Assembly: GCF_036826855.1 (NCBI RefSeq)
Contig: NZ_CP104578.1
Location: forward strand, 6,421,501 to 6,485,500
Source: Streptomyces sp. SJL17-4
GTDB taxonomy: Bacteria > Actinomycetota > Actinomycetes > Streptomycetales > Streptomycetaceae
Length of the DNA: 64,000 nt
Reading direction: 5' to 3'
Below the pieces are notes generated by a model that was given only the letters and a program-made list of their open reading frames with translations, was not told where the DNA came from and ran no database searches. Shown here piece after piece: positions 39,001 to 47,798 of this stretch; the stretch's first letter is position 1, and each line of letters begins with the position of its first letter. A program made the position numbers and the translations under genes.

Positions 39001-40380
39001 ATGTGTGCCCCGCCCCCACCCCTGGCCGCCGATCCCACCACCCTGAGCCGCCTCCTCGGCACCACCCTCGACGCCCTGCGCGAAGGCGCGGAGATCCGAG
39101 GCGGCCCCCTCCCCGCCGGCGGCCCGGACACCGTGGCGCACCGGGTACGCGAAGCCCTCGGCGACCCGCTCCCCGAAACCGGCCACGGCCCCCACGAGGC
39201 ACTCCGCACCCTCGTCCGCGTCCTCGCGGAAGGCGCGGCCGACCCCGCCCACCCCCTCTGCGCCGCCCACCTCCACACCCCACCCCTCGCCCTCGCCGCC
39301 GCCGCCGACCTCGCGGCCTCCGCGCTCAACCCCTCCATGGACTCCTGGGACCAGGCCCCCGCCGCCTCCACGATCGAGGCCCTCGTCACGGCCGCCCTCG
39401 CCGCCGAGGTCTACCCGGACGCCACCCACCCCGACGCGCTGGTCACGACCGGCGGCACCGAGTCCAACCAGCTCGCCCTGCTGCTCGCGAGGGAACGCCA
39501 CGGACCGGCGGTCCGCACCGTCGTCGGCGCCAACGCCCACCACTCCTTCCACCGAGCCGCCTGGCTCCTCGGCCTCCCGGAGCCGGTCGTGGTGCCCACA
39601 CCCCGAGGGACCATCGACCCGGCCGCCCTGCACGAGGCACTGACCTCCCTCACCGGACCGATCCTCGTCGCGGCCACCGCAGGAACCACCGACGAAGGCC
39701 TCATCGACCCGCTCCCGGCCCTGGCAGACCTCTGCGAGGAACGACACGCCGAACTCCACGTCGACGCCGCCTACGGAGGCCCGCTCCTCCTCAGCCGCAC
39801 CCACCGCCCCCTCCTCGACGGCCTCACCCGCGCCCGTACCGTCACCATCGACCTGCACAAACTGGGCTGGCAGCCGGCCGCCGCCGGACTCCTCGCCGTA
39901 CACGACGCGGCCGACCTCGCCGCCCTCGGGCACACCGCCGCCTACCTCAACGCCGACGACGACACCGAAGCCGGCCTCCCCGACCTCCTCGGCCGCTCCC
40001 TGCGCACCACCCGCCGCCCCGACGTCCTCAAGACCGCCGTCACCCTCCGCGCCCTCGGCCGCACCGGTCTCGGCGAACTCGTCGACACCTGCATGGACCT
40101 GGCGCAGCAGCTGGCCGACCTCGTGGAGAAGACACCGGGACTCGACCTGCGAGCCCGCCCCACCCTCACCACCGTCCTCTTCCGCCCCAACGACCCCGGC
40201 GTCACCGACGAGACCGTCGCCGCAATCCGCCGCACCCTCCTCGCCGAGGGCCGCGCCGTCCTCGGCCGCGCCGAGGCCGACGGCCGCCTCTGGCTCAAGG
40301 CCACCCTGCTCAACCCCCACGCCACCCCCGGCGACCTGGCTCAGCTCATCACCCTCGTGGAAGGCAGCACGCAGCGATGA
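39001..40380 (+). CDS. PLP-dependent amino acid decarboxylase, DesA/group II type
   Basis: 459 residues. PLP landmarks: TTGGTESNQLALLLARERHG, HHSFHRAAWLLG, AATAGTTDEGLIDPL, VDAAYGGPLLL, and the Schiff-base Lys287 in TIDLHKLGWQP. Group II decarboxylases of this length turn lysine, ornithine or diaminobutyrate into the diamine for hydroxamate siderophores. It is coupled to an N-hydroxylase by an ATGA overlap, the same order as desA-desB of desferrioxamine synthesis, but no desC or desD homologue follows. No iron box was seen upstream. Confidence 0.82.
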   Translation: MCAPPPPLAADPTTLSRLLGTTLDALREGAEIRGGPLPAGGPDTVAHRVREALGDPLPETGHGPHEALRTLVRVLAEGAADPAHPLCAAHLHTPPLALAAAADLAASALNPSMDSWDQAPAASTIEALVTAALAAEVYPDATHPDALVTTGGTESNQLALLLARERHGPAVRTVVGANAHHSFHRAAWLLGLPEPVVVPTPRGTIDPAALHEALTSLTGPILVAATAGTTDEGLIDPLPALADLCEERHAELHVDAAYGGPLLLSRTHRPLLDGLTRARTVTIDLHKLGWQPAAAGLLAVHDAADLAALGHTAAYLNADDDTEAGLPDLLGRSLRTTRRPDVLKTAVTLRALGRTGLGELVDTCMDLAQQLADLVEKTPGLDLRARPTLTTVLFRPNDPGVTDETVAAIRRTLLAEGRAVLGRAEADGRLWLKATLLNPHATPGDLAQLITLVEGSTQR

Positions 40381-41789
40381 CCGGCAGCACCCCCAAGGAC
40401 GACCTCGACCGCCCCCACGATCTCGTGGGCGTCGGCATCGGCCCCTTCAACCTCTCGCTCGCCGCCCTCGCGCACGGTGTCCCCGGCGGCCTCGCCACCG
40501 CCTTCTTCGAACAGAAGCCGGCCTTCCACTGGCACCCCGGCCTCCTCATCGAGGGCGCCACCCTCCAGGTCCCCTTCCTCGCCGACCTGGTGACCCTCGC
40601 CGACCCCGCCAGCCCCTGGACCTTCCTCAACTACCTGAAGACCCGCGAACGCCTCTTCCCCTTCTACTTCGCCGAGAAGTTCCACATCCAGCGCGCCGAA
40701 TACGACGCCTACTGCCGCTGGGTCAGCGAGCGACTCCCCGGACTGCACTTCGGCCACCAGGTCGACTCGGTCCGCTGGAACCCCGAACGACGCCTGTTCG
40801 AAGTCGACTTCACCCAGATCGACCCGGACGGCGAAGCCGAGGCCCTCGGCCGCGCCTACACCCGGAACGTCGTCCTCGGCGTCGGCACCGAACCGTACGT
40901 CCCCGAGCCGCTCAAGCCGCTCGCCGACGCCCCCGGAGTCCCCGTCCTCCACGCCGCCGACTACCTCGCACACCGCGAGACGCTCCTCGCCGCCGGGCAC
41001 GTCACCGTCATCGGCTCCGGCCAGTCCGGCGCCGAGGTCTTCCTCGACCTGCTCCGCGCCCGCCCCACCGGCGCCGAGAAGATCCACTGGCTGGCCCGCA
41101 CCGAGGCCTTCGCCCCCATGGAGTACTCCAAGCTCGGGCTCGAACACTTCACCCCGGACTACACCCGCTACTTCCACTCCCTGCCCGAACCCGTACGCGG
41201 CGACCTCGTGCCCCGGCAATGGCAACTGCACAAGGGCATCGACACCGACACCATCACCGCCATCCACGACGAGCTCTACCGCCGCACCCTGCACGGCGGC
41301 TGGCCCGACGCCGTCCTCACCCCCGGCGTCCGCGTCCGCACCGCCGGCCGGGTCGCCACCACCCAGGTCGAACTGCACCTGGAACACCTCCAGCAAGGCA
41401 CCCGCTCCCGGCTCACCACCGACGCCGTCGTCCTCGCGACCGGCTACCGGGAACGCCCGGTGGACCGGATGCTCGCCGGCCTCGACCCCTACCTCCGCCA
41501 CGACTCCGCCGGCCGCGCCCGCGTCGACGAGCGGTACCGACTGGTCCTCGACCCCTCGGTGACCGGCGCCGTCCACGTACAGAACGCCGAGAAACACACC
41601 CACGGCGTCGGCGCCCCCGACCTCGGCCTGGCGGCCTGGCGGAGCGCGACCATCCTCAACTCGATCACCGGCAAGGAGCCGTACCCGCTGCCCCGCCGCA
41701 CCGCCTTCACCAGCTTCGGCCTGGAACCACGAGAGGCGCCGAGCATCCCGGCCCAGGGCCAGAAGCTGACGCCTCTCGTGGAGAGCTGA
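40377..41789 (+). CDS. Lysine/diamine N-monooxygenase, DesB/IucD type
   Basis: 470 residues. FAD loop VGVGIGPFNLSLAALAHG; family block FHWHPGLLIEGATLQVPFLA; NADPH loop VTVIGSGQSGAEVFLDLL; C-terminal ATGYRERPVDRML. Such flavoenzymes hydroxylate the side-chain amine of lysine, ornithine or cadaverine to make hydroxamate precursors. Coupled to the decarboxylase, which implies the diamine as substrate. The ligase that would assemble the siderophore is not in the window. Convergent with the 5'-nucleotidase gene, four bases apart. Confidence 0.87.
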   Translation: MTGSTPKDDLDRPHDLVGVGIGPFNLSLAALAHGVPGGLATAFFEQKPAFHWHPGLLIEGATLQVPFLADLVTLADPASPWTFLNYLKTRERLFPFYFAEKFHIQRAEYDAYCRWVSERLPGLHFGHQVDSVRWNPERRLFEVDFTQIDPDGEAEALGRAYTRNVVLGVGTEPYVPEPLKPLADAPGVPVLHAADYLAHRETLLAAGHVTVIGSGQSGAEVFLDLLRARPTGAEKIHWLARTEAFAPMEYSKLGLEHFTPDYTRYFHSLPEPVRGDLVPRQWQLHKGIDTDTITAIHDELYRRTLHGGWPDAVLTPGVRVRTAGRVATTQVELHLEHLQQGTRSRLTTDAVVLATGYRERPVDRMLAGLDPYLRHDSAGRARVDERYRLVLDPSVTGAVHVQNAEKHTHGVGAPDLGLAAWRSATILNSITGKEPYPLPRRTAFTSFGLEPREAPSIPAQGQKLTPLVES

Positions 41790-41792
41790 CTC

Positions 41793-43595
41793 CTAGAACA
41801 CCGGCACGCCGTCCCGCGTCAGCTTCCAGCCCACCGAGGCGAACAGGGACGGGTCGACCGTCCCCTTCGCCTTCACCCACTGGATGATGGTGTTACGGAT
41901 CTCGTCCGAGTTGGCCCACAGCTGCTGGGCGCCCGCGACGTGCGGGAACGCGCCGCCACCACTCGCCCGGTAGTTGTTCACCGCGAGGACGAACTTCGCC
42001 GCCGGGTCGAGGGGCCTGCCCTCGAAGGACAGGTTCACGATCCGCGAACCGGCCGGCCTGGCGACGTCGATGTCGTACGTGAGCCCGGAGACGGCGTCGT
42101 AGTTGTAGTCCGGGATGCCGTCGGCGTTCGTCAGCTTCGCGGTGTCCACCGGAGCACCCGCCGGGGTCTGGACGTAGTACCGCGCCGAGAACTCCAGATA
42201 GTCCTTCAGCTGGGCGCCCGTCATCAGACGGGCCTCCAGGGTGTTCTCGAAGGGATACAGACCGGCCGCGTCCTTGATGGACACCTGCCCGGCCGGAATC
42301 CGGGCCGTACGGGAGAAACAGGAGGCCTGCGAGAGCACCGGCAGGGCCCCGTGAGCGCCACCCGCCAGCGCCGCCTTCACGGTCTCGGCCTGGACCACGT
42401 TGATCAGGTCGATGATCGGCTCGTCCTTCCACGGCGCGTCGGCCGTGGTCATGGCCGCCGTGGACGTGCCGATGATCTGGTTGACGTACGCGACGACCTT
42501 CTCGTGCTCGTCCCCCAGCAGCCCGGTGATCTCCGGGTCCTCCGCCACCGTGTTGGAGTTGAGGACCTGCGCGGCCACCTTCTCCACGGTCCAGCAGCCC
42601 TTCTCCCACACCAGGTCGAAGTCGAAGAGGGTCAGGCGCTGGCCCCACTTCAAGGGCTCGGACAGGACGACGTCCTTGCCGGTCTCCTTGTTCTTCACCC
42701 GGTACTCCGGAATCTCGGTGTGCGCGTGACCCACGAGGATCGCGTCGATGCCCGGCACCTGCTCGGCGACGAGCCCGGCCGCGTTCTCGATGTGGGGAAG
42801 CTGGTCACCGTACGAGGAGGTACCGCTGGAGCCGGAGTGCGCCGAGACGACCACCACGTCCGCACCCATCGAACGCAGCTTCGGCACCCACTTCGCCGCC
42901 TGCTCCTCAAGCCCCGGGAACACCATCCTGCCGCTGACGTTCGCCTTGTCCCAGATGGCGATACCCGGGTTGGTCAGGCCGAGTATCGCGACCTTGACGT
43001 CCTTGCCGTGCGGGGTACGCAGGCGGTGCATGCTGTACGGGGCGAAGGCCGGCCGCAGCGTCTTCGCGTCCAGCGCATTGGCGCCGAGCAGCGGGAAGTC
43101 GCACTGCTCCTCGAACTTGCGGAGCACCGGGATGCCGTAGTTGAACTCGTGGTTGCCGAGCGCGGCGGCGTCGTAGCCGATGGCGTTCATGGCCTGGGCC
43201 ATCGGGTGGACCGGGCCGCTGCGGGCGGTGATCGGGTCGACCTTGGCGTAGTAGTACGACAGCTGGGTGCCCTGAATGGTGTCGCCCGCGTCGATGAGAA
43301 GGGTGTTGCGGCGGCCCTTCTCCTTCCGGACCTGGTCCACCAGGGTGGAGATCTTTGCGAGGCCGACGTCGTTGTGCGCCTTGTCGTCGAACTCCTTGTC
43401 CGTGAAGTAGTCCCAGTTGAAGACGTTGCCGTGCAGGTCGGTGGTGCCCATCACCGTGAACGAGTACCGCTTCCGCGGACGCGGACGGCCGGGGCCGCCG
43501 TGGGCCTCGGCGGGAACGGCGACGGCTCCGGCGACGGCCACCCCGGCCCCGGCGGCGGCCGAGCGCTCCAGGAACGTCCTGCGGTTCAGCGGCAT
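41793..43595 (-). CDS. Exported 5'-nucleotidase / 2',3'-cyclic phosphodiesterase
   Basis: 600 residues. Tat signal MPLNRRTFLERSAAAGAGVA. The metallophosphatase domain has TTDLHGNVFNWDYF, LLIDAGDTIQGTQLS and LGNHEFNYGIPVLRKF plus the later VGHAHTEIPEY. The C-terminal 5'-nucleotidase domain has ENTLEARLMTGAQLKDYLEF and the substrate-binding NNYRASGGGAFPH. Salvages phosphate and nucleosides outside the membrane. Good candidate for phosphate control, but no PHO box was identified. Confidence 0.9.
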   Translation of the reverse strand: MPLNRRTFLERSAAAGAGVAVAGAVAVPAEAHGGPGRPRPRKRYSFTVMGTTDLHGNVFNWDYFTDKEFDDKAHNDVGLAKISTLVDQVRKEKGRRNTLLIDAGDTIQGTQLSYYYAKVDPITARSGPVHPMAQAMNAIGYDAAALGNHEFNYGIPVLRKFEEQCDFPLLGANALDAKTLRPAFAPYSMHRLRTPHGKDVKVAILGLTNPGIAIWDKANVSGRMVFPGLEEQAAKWVPKLRSMGADVVVVSAHSGSSGTSSYGDQLPHIENAAGLVAEQVPGIDAILVGHAHTEIPEYRVKNKETGKDVVLSEPLKWGQRLTLFDFDLVWEKGCWTVEKVAAQVLNSNTVAEDPEITGLLGDEHEKVVAYVNQIIGTSTAAMTTADAPWKDEPIIDLINVVQAETVKAALAGGAHGALPVLSQASCFSRTARIPAGQVSIKDAAGLYPFENTLEARLMTGAQLKDYLEFSARYYVQTPAGAPVDTAKLTNADGIPDYNYDAVSGLTYDIDVARPAGSRIVNLSFEGRPLDPAAKFVLAVNNYRASGGGAFPHVAGAQQLWANSDEIRNTIIQWVKAKGTVDPSLFASVGWKLTRDGVPVF

Positions 43596-43765
43596 GTGAT
43601 CTCTCCCCTAGTGGTTCCGTGCCGTCGGCGCCGACCATGGCGCACAACGCGCGTAGATTCTCGCCCGGACAGTCACGTCGGCAACAGAGCTTTCGGGTTA
43701 CGGAGTGGGAAAGTGTTCGGAGAACGATCGCCGTCGATCGCCGTCGAACACGGAGGAGTCAGGAC

Positions 43766-44449
43766 GTGACGCAGGAACACGCGACCCCGGACACGCCCCA
43801 GGTGACGGTCCGTGGGGAGGGACGGCTGGAGGTCGACCCGGAACTCGCCCGGATCTGGGTGGCCGTCTCCGCCCGAGGCCCCGACCGGTCGACCACCCTC
43901 GCGGACCTCACCCGACGCAACACCCTGGTACTCGACCTGGTCAAGGCACAGGGCTCCGCCGTGGAGAAACTGGAGACGGGCAGCTTCTCCATCTCCCCCG
44001 AGCTCACCCGCAAAGGCCGGGGAGAACGGGTGCACGCCTTCCACGGAAGGGTACGGGTCACGGCCGAACTGACCGACTTCACCGTCCTCGGAGAGCTGGT
44101 GACCCGACTCGCCGACCTGGAACTGACCAGCGTCGACGGCCCCTGGTGGTTCCTGCGCCCGGCCTCCCCGGCGTACGCGGAGGCCCGCAGGCTCGCGGTG
44201 ACCGAGGCGGTGCAGCGGGCACGGGCCTACGCGGAGGCACTCGGCACCACGCTCTCCTCACTCCTCGAACTGTCGGACGCGGGGGTCGCGGAGCCCCTGA
44301 TGCCGAGGCGCGCGGCCTTCGGCGCGGCGCAGGTGGCGTACTCGGCGGAGAGCGCCGGGGAGGCCCCGCCGCTCGACCTCGAACCCCAGCGCCAGACGGT
44401 GACCGCCGAGGTCGTGGCGCGCTTCACGATGCGACCGCCCGCACTCTGA
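43766..44449 (+). CDS. SIMPL domain protein
   Basis: 227 residues from GTG 43766 (GGAGGAG upstream). Begins VTVRGEGRLEVDPELARIWV and has TGSFSISPELTRKGRGERVH and the central HAFHGRVRVTAELTDF strand, then an AVQRARAYAEALGTTLSSLL helix, all typical of SIMPL/DUF541 proteins. There is no signal peptide, unlike many family members. Function of the family is poorly known (stress-linked in proteobacteria). Confidence 0.85.
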   Translation: MTQEHATPDTPQVTVRGEGRLEVDPELARIWVAVSARGPDRSTTLADLTRRNTLVLDLVKAQGSAVEKLETGSFSISPELTRKGRGERVHAFHGRVRVTAELTDFTVLGELVTRLADLELTSVDGPWWFLRPASPAYAEARRLAVTEAVQRARAYAEALGTTLSSLLELSDAGVAEPLMPRRAAFGAAQVAYSAESAGEAPPLDLEPQRQTVTAEVVARFTMRPPAL

Positions 44450-44457
44450 GACACGGG

Positions 44458-44498
44458 GCGCCGGGGCGCGAAAATCGCTCATCGGAGCACCCCGGCGC
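44458..44498. terminator. Stem-loop after the SIMPL gene
   Basis: GCGCCGGGG ... CCCCGGCGC, nine-base perfect arms with a 23-base loop, directly after the stop codon. Confidence 0.55.
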
Positions 44499-44515
44499 AC
44501 AGATTCAAGACTTGT

Positions 44516-44543
44516 CAACAGCCTTTCACGGAAAGGTTGTTGA
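44516..44543. promoter_or_regulatory. Inverted repeat in the pyruvate kinase promoter region
   Basis: CAACAGCCTTT-CACGG-AAAGGTTGTTG, 10 of 11 positions paired, about 55-80 bases before the pyruvate kinase ATG. TAGTCT at 44584 is a possible -10 close to the start. It may be an operator or a short leader hairpin. Confidence 0.45.
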
Positions 44544-44595
44544 GTAGTCATGTCTCGCCAACTCGCTACTGGTGGGTAAGGCCTAGTCTCGAACC

Positions 44596-46023
44596 ATGCG
44601 CCGAGCGAAAATCGTTTGTACCCTTGGGCCCGCCACCGAAACATACGACCAGATCAAGGCGTTGATCGAGGCCGGAATGGACGTGGCCCGCTTCAACCTC
44701 AGCCACGGCTCGTACGCCGAACACGAGGAGCGCTACCAACGCGTCCGCAAAGCCTCCGACGAGACCGGCCGCAGCATCGGAGTCCTCGCCGACCTTCAAG
44801 GCCCGAAGATTCGCCTCGGCCGCTTCCGCGAAGGCCCCGTACTCCTTGAACGCGGCGACGAGTTCACCATCACCGTCGAACCGATGGAAGGCGACCGCCA
44901 CTGCTGCGGAACGACCTACTCCGGCCTCGCCGCCGACGTCACCACCGGTGAACGCATCCTCGTCGACGACGGCCGCGTCACCCTGGAGGTCACCTCCGTC
45001 GACGGACCCCGCGTGAACACCCTCGTCATCGAGGGCGGCATGGTCTCCGACAACAAGGGCCTCAACCTCCCCGGCGTCGCCGTCTCCGTCCCCGCCCTCT
45101 CCGAGAAGGACATCGAAGACCTCCGCTGGGCCCTCCGCATCGGCGCCGACGTCATCGCCCTCTCCTTCGTCCGCAGCGCCCGCGACATCGACGACGTCCA
45201 CCGCATCATGGACGAGGAGGGACGCCGGCTCCCCGTCATCGCCAAGATCGAGAAGCCGCAGGCCGTCGAGAACATCGAGGAGATCGTCGCCGCCTTCGAC
45301 GGCATCATGGTCGCCCGCGGCGACCTGGGCGTCGAGATGCCCCTGGAGCAGGTGCCGATCGTCCAGAAGCGCGCCGTCAAACTCGCCAAACGGAACGCCA
45401 AGCCGGTCATCGTCGCCACCCAGATGCTCGACTCGATGATCGACAACTCCCGCCCCACGCGCGCCGAGGCCAGCGACGTGGCGAACGCCGTCATCGACGG
45501 CACCGACGCCGTGATGCTCTCCGGCGAGACCAGCGTCGGCCGCTACCCGATCGAGACCGTCCGCACCATGAGCCGCATCGTCGAGGCCGCGGAGGAAGAC
45601 GTCCTCGCCAAGGGCCTCCCGCCCCTCACCGAACGCAACAAGCCCCGCACCCAGGGCGGCGCCGTGGCCCGCGCGGCCGCCGAGATGGGCGACTTCCTCG
45701 GCGCGAAGTTCCTCGTGGCCTTCACACAGTCGGGCGACACGGTCAAGCGCCTCTCCCGCTACCGCTCCCCGATCCCCCTCCTCGCCTTCACCCCGGACCC
45801 GGCGACCCGCTCCCAGCTCAACCTGACGTGGGGCGTGGAAACCTTCCTGGGCCCGCACGTGGACTCGACGGACGCGATGGTGGCGCAGGTGGACGAGGAA
45901 CTGCTGCGGATCGGCCGCTGCCGGCCGGGCGACGTCGTGGTGATCACGGCGGGCTCCCCGCCGGGAGTCACGGGCTCGACCAACATGGTCCGGGTCCACC
46001 ACATCGGTGAGGCGCTGACGTAG
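44596..46023 (+). CDS. pyk: Pyruvate kinase
   Basis: 475 residues. MRRAKIVCTLGPATETYDQI at the start; FNLSHGSYAEHEE; the active-site signature VIAKIEKPQAVENIEEIVAA; MVARGDLGVEMPLEQVPIVQ; ATQMLDSMIDNSRPTRAEAS DVANAVIDG. The C-terminal allosteric domain is complete (VVITAGSPPGVTGSTN). Converts phosphoenolpyruvate and ADP to pyruvate and ATP. Intact: no inserted intein or gap although a homing-endonuclease-like gene follows. Confidence 0.95.
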   Translation: MRRAKIVCTLGPATETYDQIKALIEAGMDVARFNLSHGSYAEHEERYQRVRKASDETGRSIGVLADLQGPKIRLGRFREGPVLLERGDEFTITVEPMEGDRHCCGTTYSGLAADVTTGERILVDDGRVTLEVTSVDGPRVNTLVIEGGMVSDNKGLNLPGVAVSVPALSEKDIEDLRWALRIGADVIALSFVRSARDIDDVHRIMDEEGRRLPVIAKIEKPQAVENIEEIVAAFDGIMVARGDLGVEMPLEQVPIVQKRAVKLAKRNAKPVIVATQMLDSMIDNSRPTRAEASDVANAVIDGTDAVMLSGETSVGRYPIETVRTMSRIVEAAEEDVLAKGLPPLTERNKPRTQGGAVARAAAEMGDFLGAKFLVAFTQSGDTVKRLSRYRSPIPLLAFTPDPATRSQLNLTWGVETFLGPHVDSTDAMVAQVDEELLRIGRCRPGDVVVITAGSPPGVTGSTNMVRVHHIGEALT

Positions 46024-46024
46024 T

Positions 46025-46813
46025 TCAGTGCTTGGGCCCCACGTGAAGGTCCATGAGCGCGACGGATGCTTTACGGGCGACGGAGATGTTGTACGGGTCG
46101 GTGCCCCGGGCGGTAGTCGTCCACTCGACACCGACCCCGCTGAGGGCGTCACCGAACAGCTTCCGGATGTCGTCCGACTTGTTGGTGAAGAAGTACCGCG
46201 GGTACTCGTACCGCTTGCGCTCGCCCCCGACTAGGCGTGTGGTCCAGTTGGTGATCCGACACCCGTCGGAGTGGATGAGGCCGCGGATGAACTCCCAGGG
46301 ATTCGCATCGACGATCACTTGCTGCCACGGTTCAAGGGCGATGCGTCGCTCGTGCTTCTTTCCCGGCCCGTGCTGGGGGAAGAGGCAGGCAAGGTGCAGC
46401 GAGTACACCTTGACGTTGTGGCAGCCCTTCCTGCGCACGCGGCATGTGGCGTTGTCTGGGAACACCCGGCGCATGGCGACCTCGGCTTCGTCCTGCACGC
46501 CGGGCCAGGCGTCGTCGAGGCTGATCATCAGGCTCGGTACCCGGTGAGACGAGTACTGGCTGATGTGTCCGTCGCCGAGATAGAGCCCGAGCAGGTACGC
46601 GTATGCCGCCCCGTCCAGCTCCCGTCCGTCGCAGCGGGGGCATTTCGGGTCGGGCCGCCCGGGGCACTCGCCGCGCTTCGCGCGGTCCTCGTGCTTCCAG
46701 TAGCTGATCGTGCCCTGCGGGACGTTGAGCTTGCGTGCCACGTCCGCGTTCTTGGCGCCGTCGCGCAGCAGTGTGAGTGCCCGCTGTCGCACTTCTGTGC
46801 CGTGAAAGTTCAT
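46025..46813 (-). CDS. LAGLIDADG homing-endonuclease-like protein with N-terminal HTH
   Basis: 262 residues from ATG 46813. Residues 6-40 are a homeodomain-like HTH (QRALTLLRDGAKNADVARKL then NVPQGTISYWK). A CPRC pair follows. The two catalytic helices are LLGLYLGDGHIS (74-85) and FIRGLIHSDGCRI (175-187), each ending in the acidic Asp expected of LAGLIDADG enzymes. It is free-standing, between pyk (convergent, one base apart) and tRNA-Leu. Its DNA is less GC-rich than its neighbours and has mixed codon choice, so recent transfer is likely. Confidence 0.85.
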   Translation of the reverse strand: MNFHGTEVRQRALTLLRDGAKNADVARKLNVPQGTISYWKHEDRAKRGECPGRPDPKCPRCDGRELDGAAYAYLLGLYLGDGHISQYSSHRVPSLMISLDDAWPGVQDEAEVAMRRVFPDNATCRVRRKGCHNVKVYSLHLACLFPQHGPGKKHERRIALEPWQQVIVDANPWEFIRGLIHSDGCRITNWTTRLVGGERKRYEYPRYFFTNKSDDIRKLFGDALSGVGVEWTTTARGTDPYNISVARKASVALMDLHVGPKH

Positions 46814-46855
46814 GCGATTACTCTGCGCAATGGTCCGTCGCCATGTGCAGCAGAA

Positions 46856-46887
46856 AGCGGACATTCACGCGAAGGTGAACGTCCGCT
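46856..46887. terminator. Terminator after the tRNA-Leu gene
   Basis: AGCGGACATTCAC-GCGAAG-GTGAACGTCCGCT; 12 of 13 stem positions pair (one G-T in RNA). It lies 11 bases past the tRNA 3' end and before the homing-endonuclease-like gene on the same strand. Confidence 0.75.
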
Positions 46888-46897
46888 TCAGAAGCTG

Positions 46898-46980
46898 TGC
46901 CGGGTGCGGGACTCGAACCCGCAAGCCCTCACGGGCAGATGTGTTTGAGACATCCGTGTATGCCATTCCACCAACCCGGC
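46898..46980 (-). tRNA. tRNA-Leu (anticodon CAA)
   Basis: Read on the minus strand: acceptor GCCGGGT/ACCCGGC with discriminator A; anticodon arm GATGT-CTCAAAC-ACATC, giving CAA for UUG codons; a long variable arm (TGCCCGTGAGGGC); T arm GCGGG-TTCGAGT-CCCGC. The 3' CCA is not encoded. Length 83 bases, class II as expected for Leu. It is not the bldA tRNA, whose anticodon is UAA. Confidence 0.93.
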
Positions 46981-47073
46981 AGATCGCCAATCGGAGTGTA
47001 CCCGGTCACTGGCCCGGCCAGCAGCTAGGTAGGCTTCCTAGTGCAGCGCACTGCCCCGCAACGAGGAGCCCCC

Positions 47074-47727
47074 GTGACCGCCCCCGAGTCGCCCCAGCCC
47101 GCCGACGACGCCGACGCGTCGCACGTCCCGCCGCTGACGACCCGTGTCGTCATCGCCGAGGACGAGGCCCTCATCCGCCTCGATCTCAAAGAGATGCTGG
47201 AGGAAGAGGGCTACACGGTCGTCGGCGAGGCCGGAGACGGTCAGACCGCCGTCGAGCTCGCCCGTGAGCACCGGCCCGACCTCGTCATCCTCGATGTGAA
47301 GATGCCCATCCTGGACGGCATCTCGGCGGCCGAGAAGATCGCCGGCGAGTCCATCGCCCCGGTCCTCATGCTCACCGCCTTCTCGCAGCGCGAGCTCGTG
47401 GAGCGGGCCCGGGACGCCGGGGCCATGGCGTACCTCGTGAAGCCGTTCAGCAAGAGCGACGTGGTGCCGGCGATCGAGATGGCCGTCTCCCGTTTCTCCG
47501 AGCTCCGAGCCCTGGAGCAGGAGGTCGCCGACCTCTCCCAGCGTCTGGAGACCCGCAAGCTGGTCGACCGGGCCAAGTCCATCCTGCAGACCCAGTACGG
47601 CCTGACGGAGCCTGCTGCGTTCCGCTGGATCCAGAAGACGTCGATGGACCGGCGCATGTCGATGCAGCAGGTCGCGGAGGCCGTGATCGAGGACGCCGAG
47701 GAGAAGAAGGCGGCCAAGGGGCAGTAG
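47074..47727 (+). CDS. pdtaR: ANTAR-domain response regulator PdtaR
   Basis: 217 residues from GTG 47074 (GAGGAG upstream; another GTG at 47041 is in frame but lacks a site). Receiver domain with acidic EDE (residues 29-31), phospho-acceptor Asp74 (LVILDVKMP), Thr in MLTAFSQ and Lys in YLVKPFSKSD. The C-terminal ANTAR domain (VDRAKSILQTQYGLTEPAAF RWIQ, then MDRRMSMQQVAEAV) binds paired RNA hairpins to prevent termination. Partner kinase PdtaS is not in the window. Ends in a shared terminator. Confidence 0.92.
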   Translation: MTAPESPQPADDADASHVPPLTTRVVIAEDEALIRLDLKEMLEEEGYTVVGEAGDGQTAVELAREHRPDLVILDVKMPILDGISAAEKIAGESIAPVLMLTAFSQRELVERARDAGAMAYLVKPFSKSDVVPAIEMAVSRFSELRALEQEVADLSQRLETRKLVDRAKSILQTQYGLTEPAAFRWIQKTSMDRRMSMQQVAEAVIEDAEEKKAAKGQ

Positions 47728-47750
47728 CCCGGCCCGCCCCCGTACATGAG

Positions 47751-47784
47751 AAGGCCCGCCCCACGTCGCTGTGGGGCGGGCCTT
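47751..47784. terminator. Bidirectional terminator between pdtaR and livF
   Basis: AAGGCCCGCCCCAC-GTCGCT-GTGGGGCGGGCCTT, a perfect 14-base stem with TTCTGT beyond; the minus strand has its own T-containing flank (TTCTCATG). Confidence 0.85.
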
Positions 47785-47798
47785 CTGTCTGGGGTGGC

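Noticed and set aside
44596..46023. An intein or intron in pyruvate kinase explaining the neighbouring LAGLIDADG gene
   Set aside because: Pyruvate kinase is continuous, 475 residues, with all signatures and no insert.
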